DNA from: Sva-07 sp963717385
GTDB taxonomy: Bacteria > Actinomycetota > Acidimicrobiia > Acidimicrobiales > Ilumatobacteraceae
Assembly: GCA_963717385.1 (NCBI GenBank)
Contig: CAVQWE010000017.1
Coordinates: forward strand, 103,785 to 167,784
Direction: 5' to 3'
DNA: 64,000 nucleotides
A program made the translations under genes and the position numbers. Shown here in pieces: positions 54,379-63,354 of this stretch. The notes under the pieces are model-generated. The model searched no databases, was not told the DNA's origin, and worked only from the letters and a program-made list of their open reading frames with translations. Position 1 is the stretch's first letter, and the number at the start of each line of letters is the position of its first letter.

Positions 54379-55590
54379 TCAGGCGGTCTCCTTCAGGCCG
54401 CCGAGCACGCCGTACATCGCCGACACGAGCGCCAGGGCCACGAAGCCCACGATGACGCCCACGAAGATGATCATGATCGGTTCGAACATGGTGGTGAACT
54501 TCTTGATGCGGCTCTCGAGCTCGCGGTCGAAGTAGGTACTGGCAACGGCGAGCTGCATGTCGAGCGTGCCGGTCTCCTCGCCCACCTTGAACATCTGGCG
54601 GGCAGCACCCGGGAACAGCTCGGTGTCGATCAGCGGCTGTGAGAAGCCCTGGCCTTCGAGCATCTGCTCGCGGGCGATCTCGAGGCGTTCCTTGTACACG
54701 ATGTTGCTGGTGGCGTCGGTCGTGGTCTTGAGGCCCTCGGGCAACGGCACGCCGGCGGAGATCATCGCCGACAGGATCCGGCAGAACCGTTCGAGGATCG
54801 CGTAGTCGATGATGCCCGAGACGATCGGGATCTTGAGGACCAGGCGGTCCTTCCAGAGCTTGCCGGTCGGGTGCTTGAACAAGAAGATCATCACGGCAGC
54901 GATCAGGATGAAGAAGCCGGCGGTCACGAACCACAGGTCGGTGAAGAACCGCGAGAAGAACAGCATCATCCGCGTCGGCAACGGCAGTTCGGCGCCGAGC
55001 TCTTCGAACAGCGGTTTGAACTGCGGGAGCACGTAGCCGGCGAGGATCAGCACCGTGATCATCGCCATCACCATGACCACCATCGGGTACGACAGCGCCG
55101 ACACCACCTTGGATCGGGTGTCGATCTCACGCTCGAGGTACTCGGCGAGGCTCTCGAGGGCGGTGTCGAGCTGACCGGTCAGCTCAGCCGACTGCAAGAT
55201 GCCGACGTAGTAGTCGGGGAACACCTCGGGGTGCGTGGCAGCAGCCGCGGAGAACAGCCCGCCGTTGCGGAGGTCGTCGACGAGGTTGCCGAGCGCGCGT
55301 CGCAGGGCGACGTCTTCGGTTTCGTCGCCGATCGTGATCAGTGCGTCGGTGATCGGAATACCGGCCTTGACGAAGACGGCGAGCTGACGCGTGAAGTGCA
55401 TCAGGTGCTTCTTCTTCACCTTTTCCTTGGTGAGCTCGAAATCGAGCATCCCGCGGCGTTCCTCGATCTTGGTCGGGAACAGGTTCTGCTCGACCAACAT
55501 GGCGCGCGCCGCACCGATGGTGTCGGCCTTGGTCACCCCCTCGACGGGGGCGCCGGCGGTGTCGATTGCGGCGTAGGCGAACTTGGGCAT
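54379..55590 (-). CDS. pilC: Type IV pilus inner-membrane platform protein PilC
   Basis: 403 residues. Two tandem type II secretion F domains. Seen: HFTRQLAVFVKAGIPITDAL, ESLAEYLEREIDTRSKVVSA LSYP, FCRILSAMISAGVPLPEGLK, and the C-terminal helix PIMIIFVGVIVGFVALALV. Three helices in total. Links PilB/PilT motors to pilin assembly. ATG 55590 is 37 nt downstream of the pilB stop; same operon. Confidence 0.94.
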   Translation of the reverse strand: MPKFAYAAIDTAGAPVEGVTKADTIGAARAMLVEQNLFPTKIEERRGMLDFELTKEKVKKKHLMHFTRQLAVFVKAGIPITDALITIGDETEDVALRRALGNLVDDLRNGGLFSAAAATHPEVFPDYYVGILQSAELTGQLDTALESLAEYLEREIDTRSKVVSALSYPMVVMVMAMITVLILAGYVLPQFKPLFEELGAELPLPTRMMLFFSRFFTDLWFVTAGFFILIAAVMIFLFKHPTGKLWKDRLVLKIPIVSGIIDYAILERFCRILSAMISAGVPLPEGLKTTTDATSNIVYKERLEIAREQMLEGQGFSQPLIDTELFPGAARQMFKVGEETGTLDMQLAVASTYFDRELESRIKKFTTMFEPIMIIFVGVIVGFVALALVSAMYGVLGGLKETA

Positions 55591-55627
55591 GTGATGCTCC
55601 GTGTCTCTCGGTCGAATTTCTGGGTAC

Positions 55628-57406
55628 TCAGTGGGCGAACAGGGTTCGGACGACTTCGGGGATGGTCGTGATGTCGTCGTCGACCATCTGCATTGCTTCT
55701 CGGAGCATCGTGCGCATTCCTTGAGCAACTGCCAGACGACGAAGCTCCTCGGTGGTTGCCCAACCGACGATCAGACGACGCACTTCGGGCGTGATGCGCA
55801 ACAGCTCGTAGACGCCGATGCGCTCCCGGTAGCCAGTGCCCGAGCAGTAGCTGCAGCCCTTGCCGTGGTAGAAGACGGACTTCTCGCTGCCACCGGAATG
55901 CTGGCGGAACACCGCCAACTCCTCGGCGCCGGGCGTGTACTCCTCTTTGCAGTTCTCGCACGTCTTGCGCAGCAGACGCTGCGACACCACGCCGACGATC
56001 GCCGAGGCGACGAGGAAGGCTTCGATGCCCATGTCGAGCAGACGGTGCAGGGCCGCCACGGCGTCGGTGCCGTGCAGCGACGACAACACGAAGTGGCCGG
56101 TGAGCGCCGACTGGATGGCGATGCGGGCGGTGTCGGCATCTCGGATCTCGCCGACGAGGATCGTGTCGGGGTCCTGTCGCAGCAGGGCCTTGAGACCGGT
56201 GGCAAACGTGAGGCCGGCCTTGGTGTTGGTCTGCACCTGGTTGATGCCGGGGAACACGTACTCGACGGGGTCTTCGACCGTGGTGACGTTCTTGCCGGTC
56301 GAGTTGATCTCGAGCAGCGTGGCGTACAACGTGGTGGTCTTGCCGGCGCCGGTGGGGCCGGCACAGATGACCATGCCGAACGGTGCGTGCACGAGCTTCG
56401 AATAGGTCTTGTAGGTCTCGGCGGGCATGCCGAGCTGGCCGAGGCTCACCATCGACTTCGACTTGTCGAGCAGACGCATGACGATCTTCTCGCCGAACAC
56501 GGTGGCCACCGACGACACACGCACGTCGATCGGACGACCGTCGACCTTGGTGGAGAACTGGCCGTCCTGCGGCGCCCGCTTCTCGACGATGTTCATCTCC
56601 GACATGATCTTCAGTCGGCTGATCAGGGCGTTGTGTGCCGACAGCGGCAACGAGAACGCCTCGACCAGGTTGCCGTCGACGCGGAACCGGACACGGAGAC
56701 GGTCGTCGAGCGGTTCGATGTGGATGTCGGAGCTGCGGTCGCGAAGCGCCTGACCGACGATCTTGGCCACGAGCTGCACCACCGGTGCCTGGTCGTCGAG
56801 GCTGACCTCGGCGAGGGTTTCGGCCACGTGGCGTTGGTCGTCCTCGGCGGTGAACGTGGCCACGATGTTGTCGACGTCGGCGGTCGAGCGGTACATCTGC
56901 TCGATGAACGACGTGACCGTCTTTTCGTCGGTGACGTGCCACACGTACTTCTGTCCGGTGGCCGATTCGACCTGTTGGCGACGCCACGGCGACGGATCGG
57001 CTGCGTAGAGCAGGATCGAGCCGTTCTCCTCGGAGATCGGCATCACCTTGTGGGTACGGGCGACCTGCTCGGGGAACCCGGCGGCGATCTCCTCGTTCAG
57101 CTGGGCCATCGAGATGTCGGCGACGGGCACCTGACAGACCGCAGCGACCGCAGCAGCGAGTTGGTTGCGACCCACACCGTGGTGGCTCAGCAGCAAGGTG
57201 CCGAACTTGAGCAGGTCGCCGTTGGTGGAGGCCGACACGGTGTCGAACGACTCCTGCGAGAGGTGCCCGCCGGCGACCAGGGCCTGGCCGACGGCGTTGC
57301 ATTCAGCGGCCGACTCGCCCGCCGGAGGTGGTTCGGCGAGCGCGGTCGCTGCGCCATTGCCGCCCGGAGGGGCCATGTCTTTCGTGCTGGGCTTTCGGAG
57401 TGCCAT
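55628..57406 (-). CDS. pilB: Type IV pilus assembly ATPase PilB
   Basis: 592 residues. N-terminal MshEN/GspE-N-type domain (about 35-190; GQALVAGGHLSQESFDTV, QLNEEIAAGFPEQVARTHKV). The motor domain has RSSDIHIEPLDDRLRVRFRV, Walker A GPTGAGKTTTLYA, Asp box VEDPVEYVFPG, Walker B DPDTILVGEIRDADTA and His box LHGTDAV. A tetracysteine zinc motif (CENCKEEY ... CSYCSGTG) is typical of GspE/PilB. Drives extension. MshEN domains in other bacteria can bind c-di-GMP. Confidence 0.94.
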   Translation of the reverse strand: MALRKPSTKDMAPPGGNGAATALAEPPPAGESAAECNAVGQALVAGGHLSQESFDTVSASTNGDLLKFGTLLLSHHGVGRNQLAAAVAAVCQVPVADISMAQLNEEIAAGFPEQVARTHKVMPISEENGSILLYAADPSPWRRQQVESATGQKYVWHVTDEKTVTSFIEQMYRSTADVDNIVATFTAEDDQRHVAETLAEVSLDDQAPVVQLVAKIVGQALRDRSSDIHIEPLDDRLRVRFRVDGNLVEAFSLPLSAHNALISRLKIMSEMNIVEKRAPQDGQFSTKVDGRPIDVRVSSVATVFGEKIVMRLLDKSKSMVSLGQLGMPAETYKTYSKLVHAPFGMVICAGPTGAGKTTTLYATLLEINSTGKNVTTVEDPVEYVFPGINQVQTNTKAGLTFATGLKALLRQDPDTILVGEIRDADTARIAIQSALTGHFVLSSLHGTDAVAALHRLLDMGIEAFLVASAIVGVVSQRLLRKTCENCKEEYTPGAEELAVFRQHSGGSEKSVFYHGKGCSYCSGTGYRERIGVYELLRITPEVRRLIVGWATTEELRRLAVAQGMRTMLREAMQMVDDDITTIPEVVRTLFAH

Positions 57407-57422
57407 ACAACTGCCTTCGGTC

Positions 57423-58574
57423 TCAGTGCTGCGCCGCGGCCTGCGGCTCGAACGGGGTCGGCGGGGTCAAGGGACTCACTGCATTCGGTGCGGTCGCCGG
57501 CGGCGGAGACATCGGCTCCTCGCGGCGCACGAACTGGCCTGGGTCGAGTGCGAGCAACGCTCGTTCGACCTCTTCGAGGCGTTCGAGCTGCACGGCGGTC
57601 TCGACGTCGAGGTGCTGGTCCTGCATCTGGGTTTCGAGTTCGACGATGCGGCCGATGGTCTTGTCCATCGACTTGTCGATCGTCTCCTGGAACCGGTCGA
57701 CCTCGATACGAACGAGTTCGACCTCGCCGGCGGCGCTGGCGACACGGTCCTTCATCTCGTCGATCGCATCGACGTCGACGCTGTCGAGACGGCCCACCAT
57801 CGCATCGAGCGCAGCGTTCACTTCGTCGAAGCGCGCTTCGACAGCGCCGATGCGATCGTTGAGCATGGCAACGGAGTCGTCGAGCCCGGCACTCACCCGG
57901 CCGACGTAGGCGTCGATGTCGGCAACGCGTTGACCGACGGTCTCGCTGATGCGGGCCTCGGCGGTGACGATGCGCTCGTTGACGCGGTCTTCGGCCTGGT
58001 CGACCCTCGACCCGACGATGTTCGACACCTCGGCCTGCTGGCGAGCCGCCTGGGCCGACACCTCGTCCATCCGGATGGCCAGCGACGAGAGCCGACCGTC
58101 GAGCTGCTCGTCGACCTGGGCCGACACCTCGTCGAGACGCGCCTGGGTGGCCTCACTCATCACGTTGAAGTGCTGCACCATCGCACCGGTCTGCTGATCG
58201 AACTTGCGGACACTGCGGTCGAGCGACGCCAGGTCCTGCTCGAGCTGACCCTGGCGGTGCTCGAGCTGCTTGACGACCGGTCGAGCTGCTGACTCGACGG
58301 CAGCGGCGAGGCCGGCGTTGGCCTCGTCGGTCACCCGGCCGATGCGCAGGTCGATCTCTTCGTGGCGCCGCTTGGACTGCGCGGAGAACTCGCCGAGCCG
58401 CTGCTCGAACGACGGCAACAACGACCGGACCGTCTCTTCGCTCTGCAGCCTCGCAGCCCGTTCGCTGGCGAGTTCGGCACGCAGCCGTTGCATCTCGGTC
58501 GAGACCTGCTTGCTGAAGTCGGTCAGCAGTTGCTGGACCGCCGGAACGATGCTGGATCGGTTCTGCTCGGTCAT
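57423..58574 (-). CDS. Long coiled-coil protein, first gene of the pilB-pilC unit
   Basis: 383 residues, no membrane segment. Almost entirely heptad-rich from about residue 10 to 340 (TDFSKQVSTEMQRLRAELAS, ARQQAEVSNIVGSRVDQAED, ELETQMQDQHLDVETAVQLE), ending in a Pro-rich tail. The pilB start is 16 nt after its stop. No family recognised; could be a scaffold or polarity factor for the pilus machine. Confidence 0.75.
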   Translation of the reverse strand: MTEQNRSSIVPAVQQLLTDFSKQVSTEMQRLRAELASERAARLQSEETVRSLLPSFEQRLGEFSAQSKRRHEEIDLRIGRVTDEANAGLAAAVESAARPVVKQLEHRQGQLEQDLASLDRSVRKFDQQTGAMVQHFNVMSEATQARLDEVSAQVDEQLDGRLSSLAIRMDEVSAQAARQQAEVSNIVGSRVDQAEDRVNERIVTAEARISETVGQRVADIDAYVGRVSAGLDDSVAMLNDRIGAVEARFDEVNAALDAMVGRLDSVDVDAIDEMKDRVASAAGEVELVRIEVDRFQETIDKSMDKTIGRIVELETQMQDQHLDVETAVQLERLEEVERALLALDPGQFVRREEPMSPPPATAPNAVSPLTPPTPFEPQAAAQH

Positions 58575-58700
58575 CGCAGGTCCTTTCGGCGGAACGACGC
58601 GAAGCCACTCGTGGTCGGTGCCGCGAATCGGGCGGAGAAGGGGGAGAAGTTCGTCATCGGCTCAGTCAGGTCTCATGTGTTCTGGTGTGTCGCTTCACCT

Positions 58701-58729
58701 CTATCGACCATCCGAGGACCGATCTTGAG
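58701..58729 (-). promoter_or_regulatory. Sigma-28-type promoter before the coiled-coil/pilB/pilC unit
   Basis: CTCAAG (58724-58729) - 15 nt - GTCGATAG (58701-58708). About 127 bp before the coiled-coil gene start. The rest of the 58575-58798 spacer shows only the AAAGGA ribosome site. Confidence 0.6.
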
Positions 58730-58798
58730 AGTTCGCTGAGACGGAGTTGACGCATTCCGAGCACAACGCTGGCCACATCACGACGTAGCGTGCGCGCC

Positions 58799-59662
58799 AT
58801 GCGCGTGCATCTCGTCGACGGCACCTACGAGCTGTTCCGTCAGCATTTCGGTATGGCCTCGCGTCACAGCGACCGCGGCCCGTTCGATGCGGCCGCCGGT
58901 GTGGTGTCCTCGACGCTGGCCCTGGTCGAGGACGGAGCTACGCACGTGGGCGTGGCGTCGGACCATGTGGTCGAGAGCTTCCGCAACGACCTGTGGCCCG
59001 GCTACAAGACCTCGGAGGGAATGGATCCCGAGATCGTCGAACAGATCCCGGTGATGGAGCGAGCGCTCGCCGCTGCCGGGTTCACCGTGTGGCCGATGGT
59101 GGAACACGAAGCCGACGACGCCCTCGGTGCAGCAGCACTGGTTGCCGAACGCGACGAACGCGTCGAGCAGGTGTTGATCGTGACCGCCGACAAGGACCTC
59201 GGCCAGTGTGTCAAGGGCACGCGGGTCGTGCAGTTCGACCGACGCAAACGCGAAATCATCGACGCCGAGGGGGTCCGAGCCAAGTTCGGGGTCTCGCCGG
59301 CATCGATTCCCGATTATCTCGGCCTCGTCGGCGACACCGCCGATGGATTTCCCGGCCTACCAGGGTGGGGCGCCAAGAGCGCATCGCTCGTGCTGGCCCG
59401 ATACGGCCACATCGAGGACATCCCGCCCGCAGCCGGGCAGTGGGACGTGCCGGGGCTTCGGGGTGCAGCCAAGCTGTCGGCCACGCTGCAGGCGCAGCTG
59501 GCCGATGCACTGCTGTTCAGGCAGATCGCCACCGTCGACACCGCGGTCGACGTGGGAACGGTCGACGACTGGCGCTGGCCCGGACCCACCGACGACTTCG
59601 CCGCCGTGGCCGACGAGTTGGGTGCCCCCGAGCTGGTCGCCTACGCCAACCGCCTGCGCTGA
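58799..59662 (+). CDS. 5'-3' exonuclease (FEN/PolA-N family)
   Basis: 287 residues, stand-alone form of the nuclease domain of DNA polymerase I. Acidic metal-binding motifs: HLVDGTYELFR, EADDALGAAAL, TADKDLGQCV. The helix-hairpin-helix is IPDYLGLVGDTADGFPGLPG WGAKSA. Removes RNA primers and flaps or acts in repair. ATG 58799 is preferred because the beta-strand HLVDG follows directly; GTG 58790 is an alternative. Confidence 0.9.
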   Translation: MRVHLVDGTYELFRQHFGMASRHSDRGPFDAAAGVVSSTLALVEDGATHVGVASDHVVESFRNDLWPGYKTSEGMDPEIVEQIPVMERALAAAGFTVWPMVEHEADDALGAAALVAERDERVEQVLIVTADKDLGQCVKGTRVVQFDRRKREIIDAEGVRAKFGVSPASIPDYLGLVGDTADGFPGLPGWGAKSASLVLARYGHIEDIPPAAGQWDVPGLRGAAKLSATLQAQLADALLFRQIATVDTAVDVGTVDDWRWPGPTDDFAAVADELGAPELVAYANRLR

Positions 59663-59700
59663 GAGTCACACGGTGCCGGGCCTACTGTGACAGTTCGAAC

Positions 59701-59829
59701 CGCCGACTGAGGTGACGACCAGGCGATCTGCGGCACACGGACGATGCCGATGAAGGCTGCTCCGTTCCCGGCCTGACCTGATTCACGGGCGCCCATTGCA
59801 CAGGACCCGGTCGCCACCTCACTCGGCGG
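59701..59829 (-). ncRNA. ffs: Signal recognition particle RNA (bacterial small, 4.5S-like)
   Basis: The leftward RNA contains the invariant domain IV, ATCAGGTCAGGCCGGGAACG followed by GAGCAGCC, which is the Ffh M-domain site and GGAA-type tetraloop region. The 5' arm GGTGGCGACCGGG pairs with the 3' arm CCTGGTCGTCACC. The pairing continues outward (CCGCCGAGTGA with TCAGTCGGCGG), giving one long hairpin of about 112-129 nt. It occupies most of the 284-bp gap between the exonuclease and tRNA-Ser. Exact ends are +/-10 nt. Confidence 0.88.
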
Positions 59830-59946
59830 CGAACCGCCCAGCAGGCCCCACACTATCTCGACGGCGATGCATTGCCAGGCGGACGGATTGGCGGGGCCTG
59901 GGGCTAGCCTCCGTGTCCCCACGTTCCGGCGCTGTCGGAACACCAG

Positions 59947-60034
59947 GGAGGGATGCGAGAGCGGCCGAATCGGCACGCTTGGAAAGCGTGTGAAGGGCAA
60001 CCTTCCGTGGGTTCGAATCCCACTCCCTCCGCCA
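59947..60034 (+). tRNA. tRNA-Ser (anticodon GGA)
   Basis: 88 nt including encoded CCA. Acceptor stem GGAGGGA/TCCCTCC, anticodon loop CTTGGAAAG with GGA, a long class II variable arm, and T-loop GGTTCGAATCC. Reads UCC/UCU codons. Confidence 0.95.
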
Positions 60035-60522
60035 TGTCGGTGCGCGCTGACGACCAGGAGCTCCGAACTCGGATGGCGCTGGCGCTCGGCGAAGCACGCG
60101 CCGCTGTCGAACACCACGACGTGCCAGTGGGTGCGGTGGTGGTGCATGGCGGCAAGGTGATCGCCGCCCGCCACAACGAGCGCGAGCTCACCAACGACCC
60201 CGTCGCCCACGCCGAAGTTCTTGCGATGCGCGACGCCGCACAGCACCTCGGACAGTGGCGCCTCGACGAATGCACCTTGTACGTCACCCTCGAACCGTGC
60301 GCGATGTGCGCAGGCGCAGCGGTCAACGCGCGGCTGGGTCGCCTGGTCTACGCCGCACACGACCCGAAGGCCGGCGCGGTGAACAGCCATTTCGGTCTGC
60401 TCGACAGCAGCGTTCTGAACCATCGCGTCGACGTGATCGCCGGCATCGAAGCGGCCGAAGCGGCCGAGCTGTTGCGATCGTTCTTCCGCGAGCGACGAAC
60501 GAGCGCTCAACCCGAGAACTGA
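60034..60522 (+). CDS. tadA: tRNA-specific adenosine deaminase (A34 to inosine)
   Basis: 162 residues. CDA-fold zinc deaminase: PVAHAEVLAMRDA (zinc His and catalytic Glu) and TLEPCAMCAGA (two zinc Cys). It makes inosine at the wobble position of tRNA-Arg(ACG). The frame's first ATG shares its A with the last base of the tRNA-Ser CCA end. tRNA 3' processing would remove that start, so GTG 60040 or ATG 60073 (MALALGEARAA, where homologous cores begin) may be used. Not related to the pilus TadA ATPase. Confidence 0.9.
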   Translation: MSVRADDQELRTRMALALGEARAAVEHHDVPVGAVVVHGGKVIAARHNERELTNDPVAHAEVLAMRDAAQHLGQWRLDECTLYVTLEPCAMCAGAAVNARLGRLVYAAHDPKAGAVNSHFGLLDSSVLNHRVDVIAGIEAAEAAELLRSFFRERRTSAQPEN

Positions 60523-60572
60523 GCTCGAGGCTGCCGGGCGCTGGCGTGCGATCCGAGGATCGCAACGGTCGC

Positions 60573-62187
60573 TCAGTGATCCTTGCGGCGCAAGCTGCCG
60601 ATCAGACGGCGCAACGCCGAAGCTCGGTCGCCTGATGCACTGTCGTCGTTGTCGACATGGCCGTCGACCGACACGGTGCCTGTCGACGGAGCGAGCTCAC
60701 CGATCGTCGGCGCCAGCGACGACGACTGGGCATCGATGCTCGAACCATCATCGGACATCTGCCCGTAGAGCACTTCGGCCCGGGTCGCCATCGTCGGCGG
60801 GGCGAACGTGGCAAACGCACCGCCGGCGCCGCTGCGACGTCGACCGTCTCGACGAACTCGATGTGTCTCGGTGATCTCGATCTCGACGAACTCGACCTCG
60901 GCGACCTCGGCCACGGCAGGTTCGGTCACGGCAGGTTCGGTCACAGCGAGTTCGTCGGGGTCGCCCACGCTGGCCGACTCGATGGCGGCGATCGCTCGGC
61001 GCACCGCGTCGGCGACGTCATCGGGAACATCGGCGTCGGCCGCTTCTGCTTCGTCGCTGAGCGCGAGGGGCGGCATCGTGAAGTGCAACTCGCCGTCATC
61101 GGTCTCGGTGAACGTCGGCTCGGCGTCGATCGTCTCGTCGAAGTCGACCACGGCGATGTCAGCTGGCTCCTCGGATCCGTCGGGCCACACGACGGAGAAC
61201 TCGAAGTCGCCGGATTCGTCACGGACCTCCAGGTCCTCCACGGTCTCGCCGGGCACGGGCGACTCGGACATCTCCACGTCGGGCGTGCTGCTGTCGTCGA
61301 AGTCGACGTAGGCGAGTTCGAAGTCGGGCAGCTCGACCTCGTCCGCTTCGATGGCGTCGACGATCTCGGCTGTCTCGTCGATCAGTGCGTCGGTCGCGAT
61401 CGAGGGCTCTTCGACGTCATCGACGAACTCCGCCAGGTCGAGCGAGAGCTCGAACACTGCGACATCCGGATCGATGTCGTCGACCGACACGTCGTCCGAT
61501 TCGGCCAACACGTCGTCGGCCAACACCTCGTCGGTCGCGGGCGCAGTGTCGGTTTCGGCCGGCGGGGCGACGTCGATGGCGGAGTTGGAATCGACAATGG
61601 CGTCCCACTCGATCATCAAGTCGTCCTCTTCGAGCCCGTACGGCAGGCTGGGGAGATCGTCGACGACCGTGCCATCGAGTTGACCGATCACGCTCGGGGG
61701 TCGGGTCACCACCACCTGATCGAATGGTGCAACGAACCAACGGTGCACGCCGGAGGGATGGTGTCGGTAGGCCGTGACACGCACATCTGCGATCGCGCTG
61801 ATTCGCCAGCTCGGCGATCAGTTCCTCGGTGAGGAGCTCGGCCGTCACGATCACGGCGTCACGGTCGACCGAAGGGACTCGGTCGAAGAGGCGGCCGAGG
61901 TGTTCGAGATCGCCGATTCGAACCATGCCGGCCTCGAGCTGCGTCGCATCGACCACGCCGGCATCGAGCAGCCGCTGCCCGAGCGGGGCATCGGTGGCTC
62001 GCTCCGCGTAGTACACGACTCCGTCGTCGAGGTACGCGAGCACCTCGGGGTCGGACTCGAACACGATCTCGCCCGTGAAGGCGTGCTCTCGTGCCTGGTT
62101 CAGCGTCATCCAGACGGGCTGTGGTCCATCGACCACGAGCGCCGCAGTTTCAGCCGATTCGGTCGCAATGTCAGTGTTGTGGATCAT
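60573..62187 (-). CDS. DUF4388/PATAN-like acidic protein, one frame break
   Basis: About 538 residues. N-terminal domain (about 1-130; LNQAREHAFTGEIVFESDPE, YLDDGVVYYAERATDAPLGQ, LLDAGVVDATQLEAG) resembles DUF4388/PATAN domains that occur with MglA-like GTPases. One extra base near 61796 breaks the frame after ELANQ and before ADVRVTAYRHH. A very acidic, probably disordered region (about 170-420) follows, then a basic C-terminus (LRRLIGSLRRKDH). ATG 62187 has GGAGG 9 nt upstream and starts 1 nt from the GTPase stop. Confidence 0.65.
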
Positions 62188-62188
62188 T

Positions 62189-62740
62189 TCAGGCAACCTC
62201 CGCCTTGCTTGACTCCATGGACGCGAGGAGCGTCAGGAGGATTTCGACCACGACCTCCCGGCCGGAGTCGGGGTCGATGAGTTGGCACGGCACGACGGCT
62301 TCGCCGTCGAGCGCACCGAGTGAGCGCGCCAACCGGCGCGCCACCGTGAGATCGTCGCAACGGTTGACGGCGACAACCGCCGGCACCCGCAGATCGCGCA
62401 ACAGCGCCCTGAGTTCCACGCCTGCACCGGCGTGGGTCTCGGTCGCTTCGGCGTCGATCACGAAAGCGACGACGTCGACGTCGCCCTTGAGAATGTTGGT
62501 CATGAAGCGGAATCGGGCCTGGCCCGGAGTTCCGAAGAGCAACAGTCTGATGTCGTCGCCGTCGAGGCAATAGGTACCGAAGTCCATCGCCACCGTGGTG
62601 TGCGACTTGACGTCGGACTCGTCGCCGCTGGTGACCACATCGGTCGAGATCACCTGGGTCTGCGACACCGATTGGATCATCGAGGTCTTGCCGGCCGCGA
62701 ACGGGCCGGTGACCAGGATCTTGAACGTCTGCGCGCTCAC
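62189..62740 (-). CDS. Small Ras-like GTPase (MglA/CvnD-like)
   Basis: 183 residues. P-loop GPFAAGKTS (12-20), switch region with TTVAMDFGTYCLD, a G3 motif read as LFGTPGQARF (DxxG replaced by TPGQ, as in MglA/CvnD proteins), and G4 NRCD in place of NKxD. No membrane anchor. Such proteins set cell-pole identity (MglA) or act in actinobacterial conservons (CvnD). GTG start overlaps the Roadblock gene stop by 4 nt. Confidence 0.85.
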   Translation of the reverse strand: MSAQTFKILVTGPFAAGKTSMIQSVSQTQVISTDVVTSGDESDVKSHTTVAMDFGTYCLDGDDIRLLLFGTPGQARFRFMTNILKGDVDVVAFVIDAEATETHAGAGVELRALLRDLRVPAVVAVNRCDDLTVARRLARSLGALDGEAVVPCQLIDPDSGREVVVEILLTLLASMESSKAEVA

Positions 62741-63225
62741 GACGCTGCTCCGATGAGCTGCTGAGCCTGCGCCTGAACGTATGAGCGCACCCGTCGCTGC
62801 TCGACCGTTGACGTCGCGAGCACGGCGAGTACGCGTTGGTCGCCGAGCGGCCACACCAACAGCAGTCCTCCGTCGTGGTCGACGACGAGCTGACGAAGCG
62901 TGGTACCGCCGCCCATCACCACGAGTTGGTGAGCAAGCCCGATGGCTGCGGCGAGCATCGCCGGGTGCGACGCCTCGTCGGACATCGAGGTGCTGCGGGC
63001 CAGGCCGAAGCCGTCGACCGACGCCAAGATGGCAGCACGGACCCCGTCGACGGTCGCGATCAGCGTGTCGAGAATGGCGGTCGGATCAGTGGACGGTGCC
63101 GAAATCGGGACGGCCAGCGGAGCGGTCCAGGTCGGTGACGACCTGGACGAGGTCGCTGGCAGCGGTGGAACAGCGCCGTTCATCAGCGTCTGGAACCCGT
63201 TGGTGACTACCTTGACCTTTTCCAT
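62737..63225 (-). CDS. Roadblock/LC7-domain protein (MglB/CvnB-like)
   Basis: 162 residues. Roadblock fold about 45-155: ILDTLIATVDGVRAAILASV, ASHPAMLAAAIGLAHQLVVM, LLLVWPLGDQRVLAVLAT. MglB-type proteins act as GTPase activators for MglA. First gene of the Roadblock-GTPase-DUF4388 unit. ATG 63225 lies only about 10 nt after the -10-like element of a sigma-28-type promoter, so the mRNA may be almost leaderless. Confidence 0.82.
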   Translation of the reverse strand: MEKVKVVTNGFQTLMNGAVPPLPATSSRSSPTWTAPLAVPISAPSTDPTAILDTLIATVDGVRAAILASVDGFGLARSTSMSDEASHPAMLAAAIGLAHQLVVMGGGTTLRQLVVDHDGGLLLVWPLGDQRVLAVLATSTVEQRRVRSYVQAQAQQLIGAAS

Positions 63226-63234
63226 ACAAAGCAG

Positions 63235-63262
63235 ATATCGGCACCGCACAGCCGGTCTTGAG
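63235..63262 (-). promoter_or_regulatory. Sigma-28-type promoter before the Roadblock/GTPase unit
   Basis: CTCAAG (63257-63262) - 14 nt - GCCGATAT (63235-63242), the closest match of the four sites to GCCGATAA. No other feature is seen in the 63226-63354 spacer. Confidence 0.65.
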
Positions 63263-63354
63263 GAATTTCTGAGGAACGCACCGGCCGTTCAGACCTGGGC
63301 GGGGCGTGCATCGTCGGGTCGAGAGCGGGCGTTTGCGTCATGATGTGGACAGCC

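Noticed and set aside
55601..57862. 753-codon rightward open frame
   Set aside because: Shadow of pilB and the adjacent coiled-coil gene; no family-like segments.
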